Part shown: piece after piece, positions 34,263-41,248 of the stretch
Numbering within the stretch: the first letter of the stretch is position 1
How the letters are laid out: every line of letters starts with the position of its first letter
Assembly (NCBI RefSeq): GCF_000686885.1
Contig: NZ_KK366034.1
Span: forward strand, 17,320 to 77,169
DNA from: Flavobacterium sasangense DSM 21067
Lineage (GTDB): Bacteria > Bacteroidota > Bacteroidia > Flavobacteriales > Flavobacteriaceae
DNA: 59,850 nt
Direction: 5' to 3'
Position numbers and translations under genes: made by a program
The notes under the pieces: model-generated
Seen by the model: only the letters and a program-made list of their open reading frames with translations
Told to the model about the DNA's origin: nothing
Databases searched by the model: none

Positions 34263-35138
34263 TTATTTTAGCCAAACTTCTGCTGGCATTCCTATTTTTA
34301 AACTTCCGTCGTTTTTCACCGCTACTTTTACGGCGTACACCAAATTAGCTCTTTCTTCTTTGGTTTGGATAACTTTTGGAGTAAATTCGGCTTGCGCGCT
34401 TATCCAAGTGATATTGCCTTCGTATTTTTTAGTATCGTTATCCGCATCAATGGCAACTGTAACTTTTTGTCCGATTTTGATTTGTGCCAATTGGGTTTCG
34501 GTTACATAGACGCGTAATTCCATTTCGTTTAAATTGGCGATTTTGTATAAAGGTTTCCCAAAAGCTGTGATTTCAGAAGGTTCTGCGTATTTCGTTAAAA
34601 CGGTTCCATGGACTGGATTGGTGATTTTTGATTTCTTTATTTGGTCGTCTAATTTTTCAATTTGGACTTTAATTGATTTTATTTCGTTTAAAATTGGTGC
34701 ATTTTGTGTTTGTACACTGCTGATTTGTTTTTCGATGACTTTTACTTTTCCGTCAATTTCGTCAATTTGTCTTTTGGTAGCGGCATTTTCGGCGTACATG
34801 TTTTGGATTCGGGTTTGCTCGATTTTAGCCGTTTTTAGTTGTTCATTTAAAACATTTATTTGCGACAACACGGAAGTCGATTTGGATTGAACCGTTTCAA
34901 TAGAAGCTTTGAGTTGTTCTCGGTTATAATGCAATTGCAGTGTATCAATCAAACCTACTAACGATCCTTTTTTAAGTTGCGCGCCTTCTTCCACATTTAA
35001 AAACTCTATTTTTCCATTAGATTCAGAAGAAACTGTAATTTCTGTGGCTTCAAAATTGCCGTAAGCATCTGCCTTTTCGTTGTTTTTATTACAACTTATA
35101 AATATAATTGCTGTAAGAAGAATTCCTATTTTTTTCAT
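34263..35138 (-). CDS. HlyD-family membrane fusion lipoprotein
   Basis: The 291-residue product has a lipobox (IIFISC, Cys16). The HlyD/biotinyl-lipoyl half-motif (VSSESNGKIEFLNVEEGAQL) is followed by a long coiled coil (about 75-165) and the second half (ITNPVHGTVLTKYAEPSE). It corresponds to YbhG, the periplasmic adaptor that links the ABC pump to the TolC-like channel encoded just upstream. Confidence 0.9.
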   Translation of the reverse strand: MKKIGILLTAIIFISCNKNNEKADAYGNFEATEITVSSESNGKIEFLNVEEGAQLKKGSLVGLIDTLQLHYNREQLKASIETVQSKSTSVLSQINVLNEQLKTAKIEQTRIQNMYAENAATKRQIDEIDGKVKVIEKQISSVQTQNAPILNEIKSIKVQIEKLDDQIKKSKITNPVHGTVLTKYAEPSEITAFGKPLYKIANLNEMELRVYVTETQLAQIKIGQKVTVAIDADNDTKKYEGNITWISAQAEFTPKVIQTKEERANLVYAVKVAVKNDGSLKIGMPAEVWLK

Positions 35139-35148
35139 GATGTATGCT

Positions 35149-36405
35149 TTAAATTCCTTTTATTATTTGATGATTCGCTTTGGCTAATTGCAATTGAATC
35201 TGATGTGTTTTTTCGGTGATTTTTGATTCGAAAAGTTGGGTAACTTCATTTAAATAATCGGAAGAAGTGATTACTCCGTTTTTCATTTGTGCTTCAGCTG
35301 AACGAACAATTTTTTCTCGTAATTGAATAATTTCTTTATCCGATTTTAGTTGGGTTTCCATTTTTTCGATTTCAAAATTGATTTCTTGTAATTGTCTTTT
35401 TTGATTTACTTCGAATGTTTCCTTTTCAGAAGCAACGATTTGTTTTGAAATTTCCAGTACTTCTTTTTCTTTTTTTGTTTTGTTCCAATCAAATAAGGTC
35501 CAATTTAATTTTATTCCCGTCATGTAAAAAGTTTCAAATGAATTGTTTAACATGTTCAAGGCAGGATTTCCGTAACCACCTTGTAAAAAAGCGTTTAGTT
35601 TTGGCGCATTGGACGTAGCGATTACTTTTTGAGATGCCTCGATTTGTTGTTTTTGTAATTCAAATAGCTCTAATTCTGGGCGGTTAACATCGTTAATTGA
35701 AGAGAAATTTTCAGGAATTGCCAACTTTGCATTCGTATTGAATGCGGTTCCTGAAAGTTCTTCTAAGTGCTGCCAAAGTTTGAGTTGGTCGTATTTCACA
35801 TCATTTACTTGCTGGTTGATTTTGATGATTTCGGCCTCTATCACTTGTTCTGATGCAGGTAAAACCGCTCCAAATTTTACGGCAACTTGTATTTCTTTAC
35901 TTTTTTCTTGAAGTAACTTTCGTTTCGTCAATAATAATTCTTCTTTTTCTTGACCCAATAAGAGTCCAAAATAATACTGATTGACTAAGTTTTTTAATTG
36001 GTACAAATTGATATCAACAAGTTTTTGTTGCGTTTTTATTTGTGATGCTTTGAGTTGGGTTTGCGCTTTAATAGCACCGCCGTTGTAAAGGAGTTGATTT
36101 ACATCTAAAGTGGCTCTGTATTGGTCTTTGTTTAGAGGTTCAATCGTTGCATTTGGCATAGAAAAAGGAACTTGCGTTACTTCCGATTGGTACGTAGCTT
36201 GTGCGTTTAAGGCAATTTTTGGCAGTTTTTCTTTTTCCAGAATATTGGTTTGCAATTCAGATTGACTTTGTAACAATTGGTTTTGTTTTGCCAATGGATA
36301 GTTCTTTTCAACTAATTCATAACATTTTTCAAGCGTTATTTTTTCCTGAGCCCAAAAAGGGATTGAAAAAAGGGATAAGAGTATGTAAACGAACTTTTTC
36401 ATCAT
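35149..36405 (-). CDS. TolC-family outer membrane efflux protein
   Basis: The 418-residue product has a signal peptide (KKFVYILLSLFSIPFWAQ). Two repeated outer membrane efflux halves follow, each with long amphipathic helices. ITLEKCYELVEKNYPLAK is the typical start of the mature protein. Its start overlaps the tetR stop by 4 bp (ATGA). It should form the exit duct for the ABC pump. Confidence 0.92.
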   Translation of the reverse strand: MMKKFVYILLSLFSIPFWAQEKITLEKCYELVEKNYPLAKQNQLLQSQSELQTNILEKEKLPKIALNAQATYQSEVTQVPFSMPNATIEPLNKDQYRATLDVNQLLYNGGAIKAQTQLKASQIKTQQKLVDINLYQLKNLVNQYYFGLLLGQEKEELLLTKRKLLQEKSKEIQVAVKFGAVLPASEQVIEAEIIKINQQVNDVKYDQLKLWQHLEELSGTAFNTNAKLAIPENFSSINDVNRPELELFELQKQQIEASQKVIATSNAPKLNAFLQGGYGNPALNMLNNSFETFYMTGIKLNWTLFDWNKTKKEKEVLEISKQIVASEKETFEVNQKRQLQEINFEIEKMETQLKSDKEIIQLREKIVRSAEAQMKNGVITSSDYLNEVTQLFESKITEKTHQIQLQLAKANHQIIKGI

Positions 36406-36998
36406 TTTTTAATTGCGTTGATAATTTGTTCCGAGATGTGGATTTTTCGTTCTTCCATTAATTGAAAGAATTCGTCATTAGAAATGTTAATAATTCCTTT
36501 CACAAGATTTTGTGCGGCAAAAGGAAAAGCAGTCATGGCGAAAATATCCAAGAGCAATTGTTTAGGTGAAATTGGCTTAATAATGCCTAAGCCGATTTCC
36601 GTTTCAATTTGTTTCAATAATTTAGAAGGATTGGGACGTTTTTCATCTTTTAGAAATTTAGCTACAAACTCGGGATTGTTGTTCATTTCCTGTATAATAA
36701 ATTGTGGTAGAAAAGGATAATCCATCACAAAAGAGATATAACTATGAACAAACTTTTCTATTTTTTCAAATAAGGGGTCTTCCGAATTAAAAATCTCGTT
36801 GACTTGTGGGGCTAATTTCCCAAAGGCGTTCAAGAAAACAGCTTCGAATAATTTCTCTTTACTTCTGAAAAAGTAATGCAACATCGCTTTGTTTATTCCA
36901 GCTTCATCGGCTATTTCTTGCATTCTTGCACCTGTAAACCCTTTACTTTGAAACACTTTGAAAGCTGCTTCAAATATTTTTTCTTCTGTGGACATCAT
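36402..36998 (-). CDS. TetR-family regulator (CecR/YbiH-like)
   Basis: The 198-residue product starts at ATG 36998 (a second ATG follows directly). The 11 residues upstream in frame would run into the operator and are unlikely to be translated. The HTH is FTGARMQEIADEAGINKAML, then HYFFRSKEKLFEAVF. It is the first gene of the operon and overlaps tolC by 4 bp. The order tetR-tolC-hlyD-ATPases-permeases parallels E. coli cecR-ybhGFSR, where the repressor controls export of certain antibiotics; the substrate here is unknown. Confidence 0.9.
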   Translation of the reverse strand: MMSTEEKIFEAAFKVFQSKGFTGARMQEIADEAGINKAMLHYFFRSKEKLFEAVFLNAFGKLAPQVNEIFNSEDPLFEKIEKFVHSYISFVMDYPFLPQFIIQEMNNNPEFVAKFLKDEKRPNPSKLLKQIETEIGLGIIKPISPKQLLLDIFAMTAFPFAAQNLVKGIINISNDEFFQLMEERKIHISEQIINAIKK

Positions 36999-37000
36999 AC

Positions 37001-37040
37001 TAACTATTAAGTTTAACCATTTGGTTAACAAAGATAGTTA
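37001..37040. promoter_or_regulatory. Promoter and TetR operator
   Basis: A perfect 16-bp palindrome TTAACCATTTGGTTAA (37013-37028) lies directly downstream of TATCTTTG (minus strand, 37029-37036), a match to the Bacteroidota -7 box TAnnTTTG. A TTG element lies 17 bp further upstream. Outer arms TAACTAT / ATAGTTA (37001-37007, 37034-37040) enclose both. A bound repressor would block transcription start. Confidence 0.8.
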
Positions 37041-37155
37041 TAATTATCTAATACAAAATGTATTAGTAAATATTTAACAAAATGATTAAATATTGAAATC
37101 AAATTAAACATATAAAAACTGACAATAAAAGTTTTAATCACTTACAACACTAAAC

Positions 37156-37818
37156 TCATTCAAAGAAGATTTTTATTTTTCTGCTGTAATTGATTTTTGC
37201 GAGATAGTCTATGAATTCTGGGAGTTCGGAGAGTGATAATAAGCCGTTTGTGTTTTGAGGCATTACTTCGCAATTGAAGTCATAGATGTGTTTTTTGTAT
37301 TTGACTTCGCCGAGTGTGAATAGTAATAAAAGATATGCATGTCGCTCTACTTTTTTAATATTCAGCTGCATGATTTTTTCATGGCAATACAACGTTAAAA
37401 TTATTTTTTTGGTTACTGTATTATAATCTTCTAATTTAATAAATGTGTTTTTGATTGTTTCTACCATATTGTAAGGAATTGTTGGCTCTTGCGTGTTAAA
37501 TGGTATTATATATACCTGTATTGAAAAGAATTCTAAAATGGGAATATTTTCTTCCAAAGCTTTCATTTTTGGGAATAGTTTTCTGTAGCCATGAGCTGTT
37601 AAAAAGACTTTTAATTTGTTTTCATCTTGTGGGTGTTTTGTAATGAAATATTCAATTCTTTTGGAAACGTAGTTGAGGTTTCTTTGAAGGTGAAAGAGTA
37701 CTTCGTCTTTGTTGATTTCTAGTTTGCAAGCGTTGTAGATGGCTTGTTCGTTGTCTTGGAACCAGTTCCAGAAGTTTTGGATGGTTTTTATTTGGCGAGG
37801 GTTTAGTTGTTTGTTCAT
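37156..37818 (-). CDS. Hypothetical protein
   Basis: The 220-residue product has no signal or membrane segment. The N-terminal part IQNFWNWFQDNEQAIYNACK and the following beta-rich region (ILEFFSIQVYIIPF) resemble a small family I have seen in flavobacteria without known function. It ends NYSRKIKIFFE. A remnant of a related 3' end lies at 29466-29519, so this gene's end may have been a recombination point. It follows the mobile-element genes at 38-41 kb. Confidence 0.55.
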   Translation of the reverse strand: MNKQLNPRQIKTIQNFWNWFQDNEQAIYNACKLEINKDEVLFHLQRNLNYVSKRIEYFITKHPQDENKLKVFLTAHGYRKLFPKMKALEENIPILEFFSIQVYIIPFNTQEPTIPYNMVETIKNTFIKLEDYNTVTKKIILTLYCHEKIMQLNIKKVERHAYLLLLFTLGEVKYKKHIYDFNCEVMPQNTNGLLSLSELPEFIDYLAKINYSRKIKIFFE

Positions 37819-38018
37819 TTTTATCGGATTTTACGTTGCACTTAGTTGGCACGCGGATGAAGCGGATTTTTAAGCGCGGGTTTGACGGATTTTTTTTGGT
37901 TGTCGGTTGTCGGTTGTCTGGGTGCATTTAAGCTGCGCTTAAAAGAGAATGCCTGCTTTGCAGGAGATTCCTAGTTTCACTCGGAATGACACAATCATTT
38001 TCATTATCATTGAAAATT
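37819..38018. repeat. REP-like elements between two genes
   Basis: Contains TTAAGCTGCGCTTAA (37928-37942), CCTGCTTTGCAGG (37952-37964) and a decayed CACTCGGAATGAC unit, plus tandem GGTTGTC. The CCTGCNNTGCAGGAGAT part recurs at about 39646-39663. No gene is supported here. Confidence 0.6.
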
Positions 38019-38678
38019 TTATCTTTTATCCCTGGATTCATTGTTGAAGGTGATTAGGTTGAACATTGACCTCATCCTTGATCGAAGGCGGTTGCCGTAG
38101 AGGGCTTCTATTTCGCTGGCGGAGAGGTTTGTGGTGATGTGGGTGATGGATTGATTTTGAACGAAATCTTCGTAGCGTGAAATGATGATTTCTGCCATGA
38201 CGTTGAGGTCGTTGCCGTAGTGTTTGATGTTTTGTTCGGCTCCTAAGTCGTCGAAACAGTAGCCGGTTAAACGTGATTGCGTGTGCTCTTTTTGGGTGTA
38301 ATGATGGAGTGATTCGAAGCCATTTTTTGCGAATTCGAAAGATATTTCTCTGCAGGTTTTGATTTTGTAGTCGTGTTTGTGGTAAAAAAATGGTCGAATT
38401 AACGCCATAATTGACGTTTTCCCGCATCCAATTGGTCCCGATAACAAAATACCTTTATTGAGGTCTAAATCGAGCTCTAAAGCCTTTTTTTCGTCTCGAA
38501 TGGCATAAATTACCAATTTGAGAATGGTTTGGTGGTCAATGGTTTCAATTTTGAAATAACGACCGTAGATGAGTTTGCCCTGGTACTCGATGTAGTTTAA
38601 GCACCAGTTGAAGTTGTAGACTTTGATTCCGTTTTGAATAACGAAAGTGTCTTTGATAGTGTTAAAGTGCTTCTCCAT
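38019..38678 (-). CDS. DnaC/IstB-like AAA ATPase
   Basis: The 219-residue product has Walker A GPIGCGKTS (near 97-105), Walker B GYCFDDLGAEQ (near 139-149), and NRLRSRMRSMFNLI near the C-terminus, the arginine-finger region of DnaC/IstB-type ATPases. It probably acts as a helicase loader or in a mobile element's replication or transposition. It overlaps the DnaD-like gene upstream by 17 bp, supporting joint function. Confidence 0.8.
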   Translation of the reverse strand: MEKHFNTIKDTFVIQNGIKVYNFNWCLNYIEYQGKLIYGRYFKIETIDHQTILKLVIYAIRDEKKALELDLDLNKGILLSGPIGCGKTSIMALIRPFFYHKHDYKIKTCREISFEFAKNGFESLHHYTQKEHTQSRLTGYCFDDLGAEQNIKHYGNDLNVMAEIIISRYEDFVQNQSITHITTNLSASEIEALYGNRLRSRMRSMFNLITFNNESRDKR

Positions 38679-39582
38679 AGTTTTTTTGATTTGTTACGTG
38701 AAGGTGGTTTGGATTAAGATTTATTGTTTTGGTTTCTGTTCTAACAGAATTATTCGGTTTGTTTCCAAACTTCTTTGTGTTAAGCATCCAATTTCTTGCC
38801 GCTGCTTTCCAATCTTTCATTTTGGTTCTGCCACCAACTAGCCAGCCGTTACTCTCGAAATAATTGAAAAACCGTTGTGCTTCAACTTCAGGAAAGTTTT
38901 TTTCAAGGAAGTAGATTTGAGCTTCTTCCAAAGTGGGTTTTGGAGGTCTCGACTGCGCTCGACATGACAAAGCAGCTTCACCAATATTTTTCTTTTTTTC
39001 GCGCAACTTTTTTTCTTTTTCTTTTTCAACTTTTAAATCCGATTCTTGAACCTCATCAAAAATTGAATTTGTAAAAATTAATTTTTTTTCATTTTTTAAA
39101 TTTTCTTGCTTAGCTATGTTTATAATGTTTGTATTGTTTATATTGTTTATATAAGGTACATGTTTAGAGCTTGTTTGATGCTTGTTTAGAGCTTGTTTAG
39201 TAACCTGTTCATTAACCTGTTCAATGACTTGGTCATTTTTTGACTTGGTTGCACGCTTTTTTAGTTCTTTTTTCGGAACTGGTTTGGTGTAAAAATCCAA
39301 GTTGCAGACTTCCAAAATTGACCCTTTGAACGGGTTGAATGATGGTTTGTAAATCACGTATTCTCTATCCGTTAAATCCTTCATGCATTTGTGATAGGTT
39401 GCTGTAGATGCAATTTTGCTAATACGCATAAGTTCGTCTCGCGAAATGCTGATTGGATTTTGAAAGCGGTTTTGATTCCATAATTGGAATATGGCCATGT
39501 AGAGGCTTATGTGGGTTGGGTTGAGGTCGTAATCGACGCTTACTTTTTCGAAGAAGCCGGTTAGGTGTTTGATGTAGTTCAT
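38662..39582 (-). CDS. DnaD-like / winged-helix replication protein
   Basis: The 306-residue product begins with a winged-helix domain (IPTHISLYMAIF-like segment, ISISRDELMRISKIASTATY). A long low-complexity linker follows (QVNEQVTKQALNKHQTSSKH, then a Lys/Glu-rich part), and the C-terminal domain contains FFNYFESNGWLVGGRTKMKDW and ARNWM, typical of this replication-type family in Bacteroidota elements. A REP unit is inserted in frame at 38942-38967. The gene overlaps the DnaC-like gene by 17 bp, in line with a loader pair. Confidence 0.75.
   Translation of the reverse strand: MNYIKHLTGFFEKVSVDYDLNPTHISLYMAIFQLWNQNRFQNPISISRDELMRISKIASTATYHKCMKDLTDREYVIYKPSFNPFKGSILEVCNLDFYTKPVPKKELKKRATKSKNDQVIEQVNEQVTKQALNKHQTSSKHVPYINNINNTNIINIAKQENLKNEKKLIFTNSIFDEVQESDLKVEKEKEKKLREKKKNIGEAALSCRAQSRPPKPTLEEAQIYFLEKNFPEVEAQRFFNYFESNGWLVGGRTKMKDWKAAARNWMLNTKKFGNKPNNSVRTETKTINLNPNHLHVTNQKNYGEAL
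38942..38970. repeat. REP unit inside the DnaD-like gene
   Basis: GGTCTCGACTGCGCTCGAC followed by ATGACA is a member of the same REP family as the array at 23.6 kb. It falls in the linker of the coding frame and keeps it open, adding roughly ten residues (LSCRAQSRPPK). Confidence 0.75.
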
Positions 39583-39639
39583 AATTGAGTGATTAGTGAA
39601 TAGTAATTAGTGACTAGTTCAGCTTGAATCTTGTTCAAG

Positions 39640-39690
39640 ATTAATCCTGCTATGCAGGAGATTTCTCGGCAAGCTTTAAATGACAAAATC
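39640..39690. repeat. REP-like element
   Basis: Contains CCTGCTATGCAGG, then GAGATTTCTCGG and a decayed AATGACA end. It is related to the element at 37951-37990. It overlaps the 3' end of the Cys-rich small ORF. Confidence 0.55.
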
Positions 39691-39753
39691 AATTTTCGAT
39701 TTGCAGGTGCAAACTTCACAAGTGCCGTTACAGGTGTTTGTGTTTTCTTGCAT
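39676..39753 (-). CDS. Cys-rich micro-ORF (25 residues)
   Basis: The ORF starts one base after the stop of the HTH gene (TAA-T-ATG), which favours translational coupling. It encodes MQENTNTCNGTCEVCTCKSK plus five more residues. The four cysteines are arranged C-x3-C-x2-C-x-C, suitable for metal or Fe-S binding. Its 3' end runs into a REP-like element, so the last residues may be secondary. It is too short for normal gene finders. The function is unknown. Confidence 0.5.
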   Translation of the reverse strand: MQENTNTCNGTCEVCTCKSKIDFVI

Positions 39754-39754
39754 A

Positions 39755-40069
39755 TTACTTTTCTAACATTTTTACGATGTCCTCGTAGTTGTAGTAATTG
39801 ATTCCGCCTATGCGTTTGTATTTAAGTGTCCCATTGATGCGGAGGTTTTGTAAAGTGCCTGGGGAGATTTTTAGGATTTCACGGACTTCGGCTGATTTGA
39901 GCCAAGGTTTTGGTAAAGCTTCAGATGTTTTTGATTTTGTTGTGGAATTTTTGATTTCTCGTAGTAATAGATTTCCAAAGTTTAGCAAATCTCGTTTCGT
40001 TACCATTTGGTGGTTAAGTAATTCGATGTTGTCTGTTTCTGGGAACAGGGCTTTGTGATTGAAGTTCAT
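39755..40069 (-). CDS. Helix-turn-helix protein (excisionase-like)
   Basis: The 104-residue product starts at ATG 40069; a longer frame would need a TTG start at 40099. The C-terminal half is an HTH_17 domain: PWLKSAEVREILKISPGTLQ, then LRINGTLKYKRIGGINYYNYED. Proteins of this type accompany rteC and control excision or gene expression in Bacteroidota conjugative elements. It lies between rteC and the small Cys-rich ORF. Confidence 0.82.
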   Translation of the reverse strand: MNFNHKALFPETDNIELLNHQMVTKRDLLNFGNLLLREIKNSTTKSKTSEALPKPWLKSAEVREILKISPGTLQNLRINGTLKYKRIGGINYYNYEDIVKMLEK

Positions 40070-40185
40070 AATGCTATGTTTTGAAGTTATTTGGTACAAA
40101 ACAATTGCATTTGAAAAAGAAAAGTTCCCAAGTTGGTACCAACTTGGGAACGATTTTTATACTTTTTGAGTGGAATTCGTTGTTT

Positions 40186-41025
40186 TTAATTTAAATCATT
40201 TTCGATTTTGGATTCCAATGCAGCTTGCAACTGATTTAAAAATCGGGTTTGATCTGTTTTGCGGTTTTTGATATCGATAAAGCTTCTGGTAATGTTATCT
40301 CCTAAATCGATTTGAAATGCTTTTTCAAAAACGTGGGTGATTTCTTTGATATCAGCTTGACCATTATCAAAAACGTTAAATTCGTGTAACGCATAAATTA
40401 GTTCGATTAAATCGATTTTTTTGGCTGTCCAGTGTAGATTGGAATGGAATTGATTGTTGGTGATTGCACACGATTGGTTTAAATTATCAATTCGGTTTTC
40501 GATGTGTAATGCTAATAATTCATAAGCAATTACTTCAGCAAGTAAATAATCATGAGACGTACATATTTTAGCATCATGAATAATCACGGAGCAATCATTT
40601 AAAAATATGTCTTTATACTGTTTCCTGGAAAAATACAATTCATCAAAATGGGTGGATTGGCTTTTAATGTATTTGATGAATTCTCTATTCCTTCTGTGGA
40701 AATGATTGATTGCATCTACCTTTTTTTCATAATGTTTTACTCTCTTGTTCTTATCCAAGGGAAGTGTCGCAACTAGTAAAAGTATTTCTTTATAGAAAAT
40801 AAGTTTAGCAACAATGTTGGGTTTGATTTCTTTGAAGAATTTGATTTCTTCTTGGATGGTTTCGAAGACATGATGTTTAAGCCAGTCGGTTAACTGCTTT
40901 AAAACGTCTTCAATGAAAATAATAATCTTTTTTGCTTTTTCTACTTCATCTGAATAAGTGTTAAGGATTAAAGAAAGTTCGTGTTCAAAATCTACCAAAG
41001 AATTGTTTTTTATAGTTGTTATCAT
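40186..41025 (-). CDS. RteC-domain regulator
   Basis: The 279-residue product ends with the recognisable RteC region: LHWTAKKIDLIELIYALHEF, then DIKEITHVFEKAFQIDLGD and IKNRKTDQTRFLNQLQAAL. In CTnDOT, RteC activates excision genes in response to tetracycline. The preceding helical domain is less conserved. A perfect 15-bp inverted repeat lies 5 bp upstream of the start. Its presence marks this region as part of an integrative element. Confidence 0.88.
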   Translation of the reverse strand: MITTIKNNSLVDFEHELSLILNTYSDEVEKAKKIIIFIEDVLKQLTDWLKHHVFETIQEEIKFFKEIKPNIVAKLIFYKEILLLVATLPLDKNKRVKHYEKKVDAINHFHRRNREFIKYIKSQSTHFDELYFSRKQYKDIFLNDCSVIIHDAKICTSHDYLLAEVIAYELLALHIENRIDNLNQSCAITNNQFHSNLHWTAKKIDLIELIYALHEFNVFDNGQADIKEITHVFEKAFQIDLGDNITRSFIDIKNRKTDQTRFLNQLQAALESKIENDLN

Positions 41026-41030
41026 AAAAA

Positions 41031-41068
41031 AATAGATTTTAGTTTGTCAAATTAAACTAAAATCTATT
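41031..41068. promoter_or_regulatory. 15-bp inverted repeat upstream of rteC
   Basis: AATAGATTTTAGTTT (41031-41045) and AAACTAAAATCTATT (41054-41068) are perfect arms with an 8-bp spacer. It ends 5 bp before the rteC ATG (minus strand), so it is either an operator or an mRNA hairpin that hides the start. Confidence 0.75.
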
Positions 41069-41117
41069 AAAATTATTGCTAATAAAATACTAAAAATATT
41101 ACAAGATTCTCAAAATT

Positions 41118-41237
41118 TTAGTAATTCACTGATTTACTTTGAGTTTGCGTATTAGCATTGAATTTTGCTTTCAATATTTGCATATCCTCACTAATTTTCT
41201 TGTCTAAAATCTTAGCGTAATGCTGTATTTCATATAC
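41118..41237 (-). pseudogene. 3' end of a tyrosine recombinase (integrase)
   Basis: On the minus strand an open frame reads LVYEIQHYAKILDKKISEDM, then QILKAKF and a short tail to TAA at 41118. QHYAKILD-KKIS-DM is the very end of Bacteroidota tyrosine integrases, after the catalytic tyrosine. All catalytic parts are missing. Upstream it runs directly into the stop codon of the multicopper oxidase (41249), so the island junction lies about 41240. Confidence 0.75.
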
Positions 41238-41248
41238 TAATTTTAAAA

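Noticed and set aside
37652..37927. 91-codon ORF before the gene at 37156-37818
   Set aside because: It lies mostly in another frame of the real gene and in REP-like DNA; the peptide is low-complexity.
38038..38427. 129-codon Arg/His-rich ORF
   Set aside because: It is a frame shadow inside the DnaC-like ATPase gene, which has clear motifs.
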